Assembly: GCA_947626145.1 (NCBI GenBank)
Contig: CANQRB010000001.1
Coordinates: 310,001-374,000 of the forward strand
Source of the DNA: an uncultured Clostridia bacterium
GTDB taxonomy: Bacteria > Bacillota > Clostridia > UMGS1883
Length of the DNA: 64,000 nucleotides
Direction: 5' to 3'
Below, piece by piece: positions 26,071 through 36,000 of this stretch; position 1 is the stretch's first letter, and every line of letters begins with the position of its first letter. The notes beneath the pieces are model-generated. The model was not told the DNA's origin and did no database searches. It saw only the letters and a list, made by a program, of their open reading frames with translations. Position numbers and translations under genes: made by a program.

Positions 26071-27257
26071 TGAGCAAAATCGGACGCTTCGGCGACTTCG
26101 GCGGTCAGTATGTGCCGGAAACGGTCATGAACGCCGTCAACGAGCTGAACGAGGCTTACAATAAATATAAGGACGATCCGGAGTTTAACGCGGAGCTTCA
26201 GCGGTTGTACCGGGACTACGCCAACCGCCCATCCATGCTTTATTATGCAAGCAGGATGACGGAGGATCTTGGCGGAGCGAAAATTTACCTCAAGCGCGAG
26301 GATCTTAATCATACCGGCGCTCACAAGATAAACAATGTTCTGGGCCAGATCCTGCTGGCAAAGAAGATGGGCAAGACACGCATCATCGCCGAGACCGGCG
26401 CAGGTCAGCACGGCGTGGCAACCGCCACTGCTGCCGCTCTGTTCGGTATGGAATGTAACGTTTATATGGGCCGCACGGACATGGAGCGTCAGGCCCTGAA
26501 TGTTTACCGCATGAATCTCCTTGGCGCCACTGTCACCGGCGTGGACAGCGGCACGGCGACCCTTAAGGACGCTATCAACGAGGCCATGCGGGATTGGACT
26601 ACCAATATCGAAAACACCTATTACCTCATAGGTTCCGTAATGGGGCCCCACCCCTACCCCGAAATGGTGCGCAACTTCCAGAAGTGCATCGGCGAGGAGA
26701 CCAGAGCACAAATGATGGAGGTCGAAGGCAAGCTCCCGGATGCTGTTGTCGCCTGTGTAGGCGGCGGCAGCAACGCCATGGGTGCATTCTATGATTTCAT
26801 CAGGGAGCCCGGCGTCCGTCTCATAGGCGCGGAAGCCGCCGGAGACGGCGTTGATACTCCCCGCCATGCGGCGACCATGGCAAGGGGCAGCATGGGCATC
26901 TTCCACGGTATGAAATCGATCTTCCTTCAGAACGAGGAAGGGCAGATCGACGAGGTCTACTCCATTTCCGCCGGGCTTGACTACCCGGGCATTGGCCCCG
27001 AGCACGCCTATCTCGCCTCTATCGGCAGAGCCGAATACGTGGACATAACCGACGAGGAGGCGGTTCAGGCCTTTGAATACCTGTCCAAGAAGGAAGGCGT
27101 TATTCCCGCCATCGAGTCCGCCCATGCCGTTGCGGCGGCCATGAAGATGGCCCCAACCATGAGCAGAGATCAGTCCATCGTTATATGCCTGTCGGGCCGC
27201 GGCGACAAGGACGTTTTCCAGGTAGCCAGATACAGAGGAGTTGATTTAAGTGAATAG
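26070..27257 (+). CDS. trpB: Tryptophan synthase beta chain
   Basis: PLP enzyme condensing indole with serine, 395 aa. [11 protein letters not shown] carries the PLP Lys, AETGAGQHG follows, and GGGSNAMG binds the cofactor phosphate. The protein is of the TrpB1 type that pairs with TrpA. It overlaps trpF by 1 nt and trpA by 8 nt. Confidence 0.97.
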   Translation: MSKIGRFGDFGGQYVPETVMNAVNELNEAYNKYKDDPEFNAELQRLYRDYANRPSMLYYASRMTEDLGGAKIYLKREDLNHTGAHKINNVLGQILLAKKMGKTRIIAETGAGQHGVATATAAALFGMECNVYMGRTDMERQALNVYRMNLLGATVTGVDSGTATLKDAINEAMRDWTTNIENTYYLIGSVMGPHPYPEMVRNFQKCIGEETRAQMMEVEGKLPDAVVACVGGGSNAMGAFYDFIREPGVRLIGAEAAGDGVDTPRHAATMARGSMGIFHGMKSIFLQNEEGQIDEVYSISAGLDYPGIGPEHAYLASIGRAEYVDITDEEAVQAFEYLSKKEGVIPAIESAHAVAAAMKMAPTMSRDQSIVICLSGRGDKDVFQVARYRGVDLSE

Positions 27258-28029
27258 AATAGACAAAAAATTCCGTGACTTAAACGGAGAAAAGGCCCTC
27301 ATAACCTTTGTTACTGCCGGCGACCCTGATCTTGAAACCACAAAAAAGCTGGTTCTGGAAATGGAAAAGAACGGCGCCGATCTCATCGAGCTGGGCGTTC
27401 CCTTCTCCGACCCGATAGCTGAGGGCCCAACTATCCAAAAGGCAAGTCTCCGCGCGCTTCGGGGCGGGGTCACGCTGGTGAAGATATTCGGCCTTGTTAA
27501 GGAGCTTCGTCAGGAAACGGATATGCCTCTGCTCCTTATGATGTACATCAACACAATTTACCGTTTCGGCACAAAGCGATTTTTTGACCTCTGTGTAGAG
27601 AACGGCATTGACGGAGTTATTATCCCCGACCTGCCCTTTGAGGAAAAGGACGAGGTAGACGGCTACGCCAAAGCGGCGGACGTGCGGCTCATCAGTCTCG
27701 TGGCCCCAACCTCACACCAGCGCATAGCCGAAATCGCATCCTCGGCGGAAGGCTTCCTCTACTGTGTGTCCTCCGTGGGCGTCACAGGCACAAGAACGGA
27801 GTTCAAGACAAATTTTGACGAGTTTTTCTCTGAAATAAAAAAGAGCGTGAAAATTCCCTATTGCGTGGGCTTCGGCATATCAAACCCCGAACAGGCCCGC
27901 AAGATGAGCTCCTACTGCGACGGGGCCATCGTTGGCAGCGGAATTGTGAAGATAGTCGAAAAGTACGGCAAGGACAGCGTCGCTCCGGTAGGAGAATTTG
28001 TTAAGAGCCTGAAAGACGGAATGAGATAA
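27250..28029 (+). CDS. trpA: Tryptophan synthase alpha chain
   Basis: Cleaves indole-3-glycerol phosphate to indole, channelled to TrpB. The 259-aa barrel has [25 protein letters not shown] with the catalytic Glu, and PDLPFEE with the catalytic Asp. The start is GTG 27250, overlapping trpB by 8 nt with GAGGAG about 10 nt upstream. Last gene of the trp operon, followed by a strong terminator. Confidence 0.96.
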   Translation: MNRIDKKFRDLNGEKALITFVTAGDPDLETTKKLVLEMEKNGADLIELGVPFSDPIAEGPTIQKASLRALRGGVTLVKIFGLVKELRQETDMPLLLMMYINTIYRFGTKRFFDLCVENGIDGVIIPDLPFEEKDEVDGYAKAADVRLISLVAPTSHQRIAEIASSAEGFLYCVSSVGVTGTRTEFKTNFDEFFSEIKKSVKIPYCVGFGISNPEQARKMSSYCDGAIVGSGIVKIVEKYGKDSVAPVGEFVKSLKDGMR

Positions 28030-28032
28030 CAG

Positions 28033-28058
28033 ATAAACCGCCGAAATCGGCGGTTTAT
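28033..28058 (+). terminator. Terminator of the trp operon
   Basis: ATAAACCGCCGA (28033-28044) and TCGGCGGTTTAT (28047-28058) form a 12-bp perfect inverted repeat, so the RNA loop must open a few pairs. The 3' arm contains TTTATT. Confidence 0.75.
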
Positions 28059-28069
28059 TCATTACATAA

Positions 28070-28100
28070 AAAATCACGGCAAGCGTCATTTCGCCTGCCG
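28070..28100 (-). terminator. Terminator of tRNA-Pro
   Basis: On the minus strand CGGCAGGCG and CGCTTGCCG (28100-28092, 28085-28077) form a 9-bp stem with one G-U pair, followed by TGATTTTTT. Confidence 0.75.
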
Positions 28101-28105
28101 CGACA

Positions 28106-28181
28106 TGGTCGAAGTGGCGAGACTCGAACTCGCGGCCCCCTGCTCCCAAAGCAGGTACGCTACCAGCTGCGCTACACCTCG
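28106..28181 (-). tRNA. tRNA-Pro (UGG anticodon)
   Basis: The minus strand folds as a 76-nt cloverleaf. The acceptor CGAGGTG/CACTTCG has one G-U pair, the D-arm region is GCGCAGCTGGTAGCG, the anticodon arm is CCTGC-TTTGGGA-GCAGG (anticodon TGG), the T-arm has GTTCGAGTC, and the 3' CCA is encoded. A single-copy gene between convergent operons. Confidence 0.95.
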
Positions 28182-28204
28182 GCAACAATATTTCATATGC
28201 AAAT

Positions 28205-28233
28205 ATTATAACACACATTGACTTAAAATGCAA
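28205..28233 (-). promoter_or_regulatory. Promoter of tRNA-Pro
   Basis: On the minus strand TTGCAT (28233-28228), 17-bp spacer, TATAAT (28210-28205), about 24 nt before the mature tRNA 5' end. Confidence 0.8.
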
Positions 28234-28370
28234 GGGTTTTATGAAAAAATTTTGCTCCGCCCACGGCCTATATATGTCGCGGATAATTTGTTTTACGGCA
28301 TTACAGTGCTCCCTGCAAAATGCGGACAAAGTCAGGCCTTTGCCCATTTCTCATTTATAATGTCCGCCGC

Positions 28371-28432
28371 GACTTTTGTTTAATGTATATTGAGTTTTTT
28401 TAAAGATAATCTATAAAAATTAAACAAAAGTC
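28371..28432. promoter_or_regulatory. 13-bp perfect inverted repeat abutting the PFOR -35
   Basis: GACTTTTGTTTAA (28371-28383) and TTAAACAAAAGTC (28420-28432) are exact inverse copies 36 bp apart. The right copy ends one base before the -35. Possible paired operator or activator half-sites. Confidence 0.5.
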
Positions 28433-28461
28433 TTGACTAATTCGCAAAAAAGTTATACAAT
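28433..28461 (+). promoter_or_regulatory. Promoter of the PFOR gene
   Basis: TTGACT (28433-28438), 17-bp spacer, TACAAT (28456-28461). Transcription would start near 28468. The rest of the 28234-28370 gap shows only a spaced GTCGCGG/CCGCGAC pair. Confidence 0.75.
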
Positions 28462-28469
28462 ATATTGTG

Positions 28470-28506
28470 GTTAAATTACTTAACTCGTTTAGTTAATATT
28501 ATTAAC
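28470..28506. promoter_or_regulatory. Two tandem GTTAA-N5-TTAAC operator-like sites
   Basis: Site 1 is GTTAA-attac-TTAAC (28470-28484) and site 2 is GTTAA-tatta-TTAAC (28492-28506). Centres are 22 bp apart, about two helical turns. They cover the predicted start site and early leader of PFOR, as expected for a repressor. They resemble, with one extra central base, the clostridial Rex consensus. Confidence 0.5.
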
Positions 28507-28524
28507 ATAAGGAGGCTGTTTAAA

Positions 28525-31500
28525 ATGGCTAGAAAAAAGAAAACCATGGATGGCAACAACGCCGCCGCGTGGGCGTCTTATGCGTTCACTGACGTTGCCG
28601 CCATCTACCCCATCACCCCCTCCTCCACCATGGCGGAGGTAACGGATGAATGGGCCACCCAGGGCAAGCTGAACCTCTTCGGCCGCAAGGTGAAGATCGC
28701 CGAGATGCAGTCCGAGGGCGGCGCCGCCGGCGCTGTTCACGGCTCCCTCACAGCGGGCGCTCTTACCACCACCTATACCGCGTCCCAGGGCCTTCTGCTC
28801 ATGATCCCCAATATGTACAAGATCGCGGGTGAGCTTCTGCCCAACGTTATCAACGTTTCGGCCCGTGCGCTGGCTTCTCACGCCCTGTCCATCTTTGGCG
28901 ATCATCAGGACGTTTACGCCTGCCGTCAGACCGGTTACGCCATGCTCTGCTCCACCAATCCTCAGGAGGCCATGGATCTCGGCGCGATCGCTCATCTTAC
29001 CACCATCAAGTCCAGAGTGCCCTTCCTGCACTTCTTCGATGGCTTCCGTACCTCTCACGAGTATCAGAAGGTAGAGGTATGGTCCAATGAGGAGCTGGCT
29101 CAGCTGGCTGACTTCGACGCTATCGACGCTTTCCGCCGCCGTTCCCTCAATCCCGAGCATCCCGCTCAGCGCGGTACTGCTCAGAACCCCGACGTGTTCT
29201 TCCAGGCCAAGGAGGCTTCCAACAAGTATTACGAAGCCGTTCCCGCTATCTGCCAGGAGTACATGGATAAGGTCAACGCCATGATCGGCACCGATTACAA
29301 GCTGTTCAACTACTACGGCGCCCCCGATGCCGAGCAGATCATCGTTGCCATGGGCAGCGCCTGCGACACCATCAAGGAGACTATCGACTATCTGACCGCC
29401 GCCGGCGAGAAGGTAGGTCTGGTTCAGGTTCGTCTGTACCGTCCCTTCTCCAAGGAGGCTTTCGTGGCCGCCATCCCCGCCACCGTTAAGAAGATCTCCG
29501 TTCTCGACAGAACGAAGGAAAGCGGCAGCACCGGCGAGCCCCTGTTCCTCGACGTTTGCGCGGCTGTTCGCGGCACTCAGTTCCAGGATGCTGACATTTA
29601 CGGCGGACGTTACGGTCTGGGCTCCAAGGATACCACTCCTGCCCACATCATCGCCGTATTCCGCAACACCGATAAGAAGGTATTCACCATCGGCATAGAG
29701 GACGACGTTACAAATCTGTCCCTGCCCGTTGTTGAAAATCCCGACACCACTCCCAAGGGCATCACAAGCTGTAAGTTCTGGGGTCTTGGCGCGGACGGTA
29801 CCGTTGGCGCAAACAAAAACTCCGTTAAGATCATCGGCGACCACACGGATATGAACGTTCAGGCCTACTTCGACTACGATTCCAAGAAGTCCGGCGGCCT
29901 CACCGTTTCTCACCTCCGCTTCGGCAACGCCAAGATCACCAGCACCTACCTCATCAACAAGGCTGACTTCGTCGCCTGCCACAAGGCTTCCTACATCCGG
30001 AAGTACGACATGGTTTCCGACGTTAAGCCCGGCGGCGTATTCCTGCTTAACTGCTCCTGGACTCCCGAGGAGATGGAGGTTCACCTTCCCGGCCAGGTTA
30101 AGAGATACATCGCCGAGAACAACATTCAGTTCTACACCATTGACGGTGTGAAGATCGGTAAGGAGATCGGTCTTGGCAACAGAATCAACACCATTCTCCA
30201 GTCCGCATTTTTCAAGCTGGCCAACATTATCCCCGAAGCCGACGCCATCCAGTACATGAAGGACGCCGCCACCGCTTCTTACAGCAAGAAGGGCGAGGCC
30301 ATCGTTAAGATGAACCACGACGCCATCGACGCCGGCGCTCAGCAGGTAGTCAAGGTTGACGTGCCCGCCAGCTGGAAGGACGCCAAGGACGAGGATCTGT
30401 CCGTTAAGTTCGAGGGCGACGGCAAGCTTGTAGATTATGTTAACAACATTCTTGGGCCCATAAATGCCTTTGCCGGCATGAAGCTGCCCGTTTCCGCCTT
30501 CACAAAGTATGCCGACGGCGAGGTTCCGCTGGGCAGCGCCGCCTTTGAGAAGCGCGGCGTAGCCGTTGACGTTCCCGAATGGAACAGCGAAAACTGCATC
30601 CAGTGTAACTTCTGCTCCTTCGTATGTCCCCACGCCTGCATCCGTCCCGTTGTACTTACCGAGGAAGAGATGAACAACGCTCCTCAGGACATCAAGTACA
30701 TCAACATGACCGGTATGAACGGCTACTACTTCGGTATGGCCGTATCCGTTCTGGACTGCACAGGCTGCGGCTCCTGCGTAAACGTATGTCCCGGCAAGAA
30801 GGGCAACAAGGCCCTTTCCATGAAGCCTCTTGAGACTCAGGAGGATAAGCAGGCAGTCTTTGACTTCGCCATGACTGTGGCCGATAAGCCCGAGGTTCAT
30901 GAGAAGTTTAAGGAGACTACCGTTAAGGGCAGCCAGTTCAAGCAGCCCTTGCTTGAGTTCTCCGGCGCCTGCGCAGGCTGCGGCGAGACTCCTTACGCCA
31001 AGCTGGTTACTCAGCTCTACGGCGACCGGATGTATATCGCCAACGCCACCGGCTGCTCCTCTATCTGGGGCGGCAGCAGCCCGTCTACTCCTTACACCAC
31101 CAATGCCGCCGGCGAGGGTCCCGCCTGGGCCAACTCCCTGTTCGAGGACAATGCCGAGTTCGGTTACGGTATGTTCCTTGGCCAGAACACCCTGCGCGAG
31201 GATCTTATCGCCAAGGTCGAGGCCGTTAAGGAGAACGCCGATGACGCCGCCAAGACTGTTATCGACAAGTTCGTTGAGACCAAGGAGGACGGCAATGCCA
31301 ACAAGGTTGCCACTGCCGAGCTCATCGAGGTACTTTCCAAGATGAACACCCCCGAGGCTCAGGAAATTCTCAAGGATAAGGATTATCTCAGCAAGAAGTC
31401 CGTTTGGATCTTCGGCGGCGACGGCTGGGCTTATGATATCGGTTTCGGCGGTCTGGATCACGTTCTGGCCAGCGGCGAGGATGTAAACGTTCTGGTATTC

Positions 31501-32040
31501 GATACCGAGGTTTACTCCAACACCGGCGGTCAGTCCTCCAAGGCTACCCCCACCGGCGCTATCGCCAAGTTTGCGGCCGCCGGCAAGTCCGTCAAGAAGA
31601 AGGATCTTGCCGCCATCGCTATGAGCTACGGCTATGTATATGTTGCTCAGGTCGCTCAGGGCGCCGACAACAATCAGTGCATGAAGGCCTTTGTTGAGGC
31701 CGGCAGCTACAACGGCCCCTCCATCATCATCGCCTACGCTCCCTGCATCAACCACGGTATCAAGGGCGGCATGAGCATTGCCCAGACCGAGGAGAAGCGT
31801 GCGGTCGAGGCCGGTTACTGGCACCTGTTCCGTTACGATCCCAGACTGGCCGCCGAGGGCAAGAATCCCTTCCAGCTTGACTCCAAGGAGCCCAAGGAGA
31901 GCTATGAACAGTTCATTATGAACGAGGTTCGTTACAACTCCCTTGCCCGCAGCAATCCTGAAAGAGCCAAGGCCCTCTTCGCCAAGGCCGAGGAGACCGC
32001 CAAGGAGAAGTACGCTCACCTTGTTGAGCTTGCCAAATAA
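28525..32040 (+). CDS. nifJ: Pyruvate:ferredoxin (flavodoxin) oxidoreductase
   Basis: Single-chain PFOR of 1171 aa that oxidises pyruvate to acetyl-CoA and CO2 while reducing ferredoxin, the central catabolic step in clostridia. YPITPSS near residue 30 starts the pyruvate/TPP domain. A two-cluster ferredoxin domain carries CIQCNFCSFVC near residue 691 and CTGCGSCVNVC near 745. CAGCGETPY near 813 and GDGWAYDIG near 965 belong to the proximal cluster and TPP site. Start ATG 28525 follows AAGGAGG. Strongly biased, G/C-ending codons suggest high expression; this also creates a long spurious antisense frame. Confidence 0.97.
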   Translation: MARKKKTMDGNNAAAWASYAFTDVAAIYPITPSSTMAEVTDEWATQGKLNLFGRKVKIAEMQSEGGAAGAVHGSLTAGALTTTYTASQGLLLMIPNMYKIAGELLPNVINVSARALASHALSIFGDHQDVYACRQTGYAMLCSTNPQEAMDLGAIAHLTTIKSRVPFLHFFDGFRTSHEYQKVEVWSNEELAQLADFDAIDAFRRRSLNPEHPAQRGTAQNPDVFFQAKEASNKYYEAVPAICQEYMDKVNAMIGTDYKLFNYYGAPDAEQIIVAMGSACDTIKETIDYLTAAGEKVGLVQVRLYRPFSKEAFVAAIPATVKKISVLDRTKESGSTGEPLFLDVCAAVRGTQFQDADIYGGRYGLGSKDTTPAHIIAVFRNTDKKVFTIGIEDDVTNLSLPVVENPDTTPKGITSCKFWGLGADGTVGANKNSVKIIGDHTDMNVQAYFDYDSKKSGGLTVSHLRFGNAKITSTYLINKADFVACHKASYIRKYDMVSDVKPGGVFLLNCSWTPEEMEVHLPGQVKRYIAENNIQFYTIDGVKIGKEIGLGNRINTILQSAFFKLANIIPEADAIQYMKDAATASYSKKGEAIVKMNHDAIDAGAQQVVKVDVPASWKDAKDEDLSVKFEGDGKLVDYVNNILGPINAFAGMKLPVSAFTKYADGEVPLGSAAFEKRGVAVDVPEWNSENCIQCNFCSFVCPHACIRPVVLTEEEMNNAPQDIKYINMTGMNGYYFGMAVSVLDCTGCGSCVNVCPGKKGNKALSMKPLETQEDKQAVFDFAMTVADKPEVHEKFKETTVKGSQFKQPLLEFSGACAGCGETPYAKLVTQLYGDRMYIANATGCSSIWGGSSPSTPYTTNAAGEGPAWANSLFEDNAEFGYGMFLGQNTLREDLIAKVEAVKENADDAAKTVIDKFVETKEDGNANKVATAELIEVLSKMNTPEAQEILKDKDYLSKKSVWIFGGDGWAYDIGFGGLDHVLASGEDVNVLVFDTEVYSNTGGQSSKATPTGAIAKFAAAGKSVKKKDLAAIAMSYGYVYVAQVAQGADNNQCMKAFVEAGSYNGPSIIIAYAPCINHGIKGGMSIAQTEEKRAVEAGYWHLFRYDPRLAAEGKNPFQLDSKEPKESYEQFIMNEVRYNSLARSNPERAKALFAKAEETAKEKYAHLVELAK

Positions 32041-32064
32041 GGCGGTTTAAACCGTATAACATCA

Positions 32065-32094
32065 GGGCTGTCCCATTTAGGGCAGCCCTTTTTT
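32065..32094 (+). terminator. Terminator of PFOR
   Basis: GGGCTGTCCC (32065-32074) pairs with GGGCAGCCC (32080-32088) with one bulge, followed by TTTTTT. A 12-nt palindrome, CGGTTTAAACCG, lies just before it. Confidence 0.88.
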
Positions 32095-32106
32095 GTGTAA
32101 AACCTG

Positions 32107-32135
32107 TTGACAATTAGATTAAAAAGTTATAAAAT
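32107..32135 (+). promoter_or_regulatory. Promoter of the DUF2318 gene
   Basis: TTGACA (32107-32112), 17-bp spacer, TAAAAT (32130-32135). Confidence 0.8.
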
Positions 32136-32165
32136 ATATGTAGGCTTAATTCGGGAGGAATTATC

Positions 32166-32690
32166 GTGAAAAATAAAAAATCCCTGTCCAAAGGTCACAT
32201 AGCCATTATATCCGTCGCAATTCTGCTTACCGTTGGCGTTATTGGCGGCGGGATATATACCGTCATTCAAAGGCAAATGGCAAAACGGCCCCGGTTTATC
32301 CAGGTGGCAAAAGGCGAAAATCTCGACATCCCTTTTGCCGACCTGACGTCCGAGATCAATTTCTTTCCGGTGATGTATGACGGCACCGACATGGGCGTTA
32401 TCACGGTCAAGGACGACCTCGGCAATGTACGAACGGCTTTCGACGCCTGTCAGACCTGCTACGACAAAGGGAACGGATACTATGAGTACGAGGACGGAGT
32501 GCTGGTTTGTCAGGCCTGCGGCAACACCTTTGAGTTGTCCGATGTCGGCAAAAAGAGCAAGGACGAGTGCGTCCCCTTCCCTATTACGGATATAGCCCGC
32601 TTTGACAACATGGATATGATAATAATATCCGGCGACGCTTTGGAGGCCGGAAGATGGCTGTTTCAGGATTGGGACAAATACGGAAAATGA
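32166..32690 (+). CDS. DUF2318-like membrane-anchored double-CxxC protein
   Basis: A 174-aa protein with a single N-terminal membrane helix (about residues 11-34) and an extracytoplasmic domain. The core carries two CxxC pairs, Cys95/98 and Cys115/118 (ACQTC and CQACG), the pattern of DUF2318, annotated as a putative Fe-S or metal-binding membrane protein in iron-transport contexts. Here it is a single-gene unit with its own promoter and terminator, with no iron transporter beside it. Start GTG 32166 follows GGGAGGA. Metal or redox role is inference. Confidence 0.68.
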   Translation: MKNKKSLSKGHIAIISVAILLTVGVIGGGIYTVIQRQMAKRPRFIQVAKGENLDIPFADLTSEINFFPVMYDGTDMGVITVKDDLGNVRTAFDACQTCYDKGNGYYEYEDGVLVCQACGNTFELSDVGKKSKDECVPFPITDIARFDNMDMIIISGDALEAGRWLFQDWDKYGK

Positions 32691-32702
32691 GGAACTGTAA
32701 AT

Positions 32703-32734
32703 ACAGGGCTTCCCGCTGTGTTGGGAAGCCCTGT
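32703..32734. terminator. Terminator between the DUF2318 gene and the small minus-strand gene
   Basis: ACAGGGCTTCCC (32703-32714) and GGGAAGCCCTGT (32723-32734) form a perfect 12-bp stem. The plus side continues AAAATTACGTTTTT. Its position between convergent genes suggests use on both strands. Confidence 0.75.
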
Positions 32735-32756
32735 AAAATTACGTTTTTATAAAATA

Positions 32757-32942
32757 TTATACCTCGTCAATAAGGATACTGAGCGCCTCGTCAACCTCGG
32801 CGGCGGGCACAAGGATTTCACAGCCGGTCGAGGCCTCCTTATTAATGGCCCGCAGCATGACCAAAATGCCGTGCTCGAGCAAAGTCGATCTGAGCCTTTG
32901 CGCCAGCTCATTATTCTTGGCAATATAAATGACTGTCCACAT
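32757..32942 (-). CDS. Small DUF2007-like protein
   Basis: A 61-aa protein beginning MWTVIYIAKNNELA and ending in an acidic helix. The pattern (beta strand, helix, then EILVPAAEVDEAL) resembles small clostridial proteins, often mislabelled glutamate decarboxylase, related to DUF2007 putative signal-transducing proteins, and commonly found near dnaE or pfkA. ATG 32942 fits the family; a GTG at 32951 is in frame but too close to AAAGG. It has its own promoter downstream of dnaE. Confidence 0.7.
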   Translation of the reverse strand: MWTVIYIAKNNELAQRLRSTLLEHGILVMLRAINKEASTGCEILVPAAEVDEALSILIDEV

Positions 32943-33009
32943 CAAAAACACAGACCTTTCTTTTTTGCTCTTTTGGACTTGCGATACTTCCTAACAGCCT
33001 TACTATACT

Positions 33010-33038
33010 ACTATACACCATTTGTCTGAAAAAATCAA
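33010..33038 (-). promoter_or_regulatory. Promoter of the small DUF2007-like gene
   Basis: Minus strand TTGATT (33038-33033), 17-bp spacer, TATAGT (33015-33010). Confidence 0.65.
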
Positions 33039-33076
33039 CTGTTTTTTTCCAAAAAATTCACGTTTTATTCATATTG

Positions 33077-36000
33077 CTACTTAACAGCTGCACATTCTCG
33101 GCCAAATATACCGTTAATTGTGCAAATCAAGGTATCGCTTCCGTCGCATCTGTATTTTGAAATTACCGGAATACGTCTTTGAGCGACAGAAATTACGACG
33201 GGCGTCGTTCCCGGCCTGTCCGCCACGGCCCGGCGCACCTTGTCAAGCGCGGCCAGCTCTCCTGCCTCGAGCTTCAGTTCAAGACAGTGGCCCGCTTCTG
33301 CCGGGGCAGAGCCGGTTACTTCCGCCGCCGCCTTTTGAGCAGTACCGTTAAACGGGGCGGCGGTTTCCATTATAAGCTTGGGACGCTCGTCCTCCTTTAT
33401 ATCCACACGGCCGGTGACCGTTATTATATTGTTTTCACTCAACGTTTCACTCAGTTGAGAATATAGCTTTGGAAAAACGATAACTTCAATGTCGCCGGTA
33501 AAATCCTCAAGCTGGATATAAGCCATCATAGTATTGCTGCGGGTCAGCTTTTCTTTAAGGGACGAAATTATCCCCACCACGGTCACATAGTCTCCGTCCT
33601 CGATCTCGTGCTCCTCCTGTTCGGCGGCGGTTACCGTGGCTATACTCGGCAGGCCGAGACTGTTAATCTGATTTCGGTACTCGTCCAGAGGATGACCGGA
33701 AATATAAATGCCGGTGGCTTCCTTCTCCATATCCAGCAGAGCTCTGTGGCCCCTGTCGGGAACATTGGGGAAAACATCCGCTTTGTCGTCCTCTTCTTCT
33801 GTGAAGAACGAGAGCTGTCCCACAATGTTATCCTTCGCGCTCCTTGAAGCGGAGGAAATCACCTGCTCATATATGGCCAGCTTCTGCCAGCGTGTGCCCG
33901 GCAGGGAATCAAAGGCGCCGCTCTTGATGAGGCCCTCCACTCCCCTTTTGTTCATGTCCGTACCGATCATGCGCTCCGCAAAATCCCGCAGGCTTTTGAA
34001 ACTGCCATGGTTGGCGCGCTCCTCGACACAGTGGCGGACGAAATTCTCCCCCACGTTTTTTATGGTTGTAAGGCCAAACCGTATAGCTCCGTTTTCAACG
34101 GTGAAATCGCTGTCACTCATGTTAATGTCGGGGGGCAGAATCTTTATTCCCTTTTGTATACAATTGTTGACATAGGCGGCCACCTTTTCATTTTCGCCCA
34201 TTACACTGCTGATGAGGGCCGCCATAAAGGCCTCGGGATACAGGCACTTAAGATATGCGGTCTGGTAACCAAGCACGGCATAGGCGGCGGCGTGGCTCTT
34301 GTTAAAGGCGTATTTTGCAAAAGCGTCCATATCGTCGTAGATGCTGGCGGCGGTCTTTTCGTCAATTCCGTTGCGTATGCAGCCGGGATAGCGGACGCTG
34401 CCGTCGTCGTTCAGTTCGCCGTAGATGAAGCTCTTGCGGGCTTTTTCCATATCCTTTGCTTTTTTCTTGCTCATTGCGCGGCGTACCTCGTCGGCCCTGC
34501 CCATGGAAAAGCCCGCCAGCTTCTGGACTATTTGCATTACCTGCTCCTGATAAACTATGCAGCCGTAGGTCGGTTCGAGGATAGACACAAGGCTTGGGTG
34601 CTTGTAGCGCACCTTGCTCCGGTCGCTTTTTGCCGCCACATATGTGGGTATGAAGTCCATGGGGCCGGGACGGTAAAGGGCGATGCCGGCAATTATGTCC
34701 TCCAGATTTTCGGGACAGAGCTGGCGCATGAAGCGGCGCATACCTCCGCTTTCCAGCTGGAAAACTCCGTCGGTATCGCCCTCGGCGATCATCCTGTATA
34801 CCTCCGGAATACTGTAATCAATTTTGTCAATATCGATATTAACGCCCTGGGCGGCGAGTATCTTTATGCAGTCGTCAATAATGGTAAGGTTCCTTAAGCC
34901 CAGAAAGTCCATTTTCAGCATACCAAGCTCCTCGACGGTATCCTTTGTATACTGAGTGGAAATTATATTGTCGCTGCGCTGCAGAGGCAGATAAGTAGAA
35001 ACCGGCTGGCTGGCTATGACCACTCCGGCGGCGTGAGTACCGATGTTCCTTGGCAGACCTTCGATGGCCAGAGCCGTATCGACTATCTGTTTTACCGTGG
35101 CGTTGGTGTCATAAGCCGACTTTAATTTTGGATTTTCCTCAAGAGCTTTAGTCAGAGTCATGCCCAGCTCCATGGGCACCATCTTGGCGATGGGGTCAAC
35201 GTCGCCATAGGGTACGCCAAGCACCCGGCCGCAGTCGCGGATGGCGCCCCTGGCCTTCATGGTGCCGAAGGTGCCTATCTGGCAGACATTCTCCGGCTTG
35301 TATTTTTTTATAACGTAATCTATGACCTCGCCGCGGCGGCGGGGACAGAAGTCCACGTCAAAATCCGGCATACTGACACGCTCGGGGTTCAGAAAGCGCT
35401 CGAATACAAGATTGTACTGTGTGGGCTCCACATTTGTGATGTGGAGACAGTAAGCGGCGATGCTGCCGCAGCCGCTGCCACGGCCGGGGCCAACGGGAAT
35501 ACCGTTTTTTCGGGCGTAATTGATAAAGTCCCACACAATGAGGTAGTAATCCACAAAGCCCATGGAGGTTATGACGCTTAACTCGTATTCCAGTCTTTCT
35601 CTATGGTTCTCGGCTTTGTCGCCGTAACGCTCGATAAGGCCGTCGTTGCAGAGCTTGCGCAAATACTCCTCGGCATTATAACCGGCCGGCACATCGTAGT
35701 GGGGCAGATGCCTTTCGCCGAATTTGAACTCAAAGCTGCATTTTTCGGCAATTTTCGCCGTATTGTCAAAGGCCTCGGGAAGATTTGGGAAAAGGGCACG
35801 CATCTCCTCCTCGCTCTTGAGGTAAAACTCCTCGGTACCGAAGCGCATCCGGTCGGTGTCGGTGATGAGCTTACCGGTCTGTATGCAAAGGAGCACGTCC
35901 TGATTTTTTGCGTCGTCCTTGGTAAGATAATGGGAGTCATTGGTGACTACCATAGGGGTATCGGTATCTTTTGCCAGCTTTATAAGCATGGGATTGAGGC

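Noticed and set aside
28489-32019. 1176-codon open frame antisense to PFOR
   Set aside because: It mirrors the PFOR gene and is rich in Leu/Val/Gly as produced by reverse reading of strongly biased codons; no ribosome site or family match.
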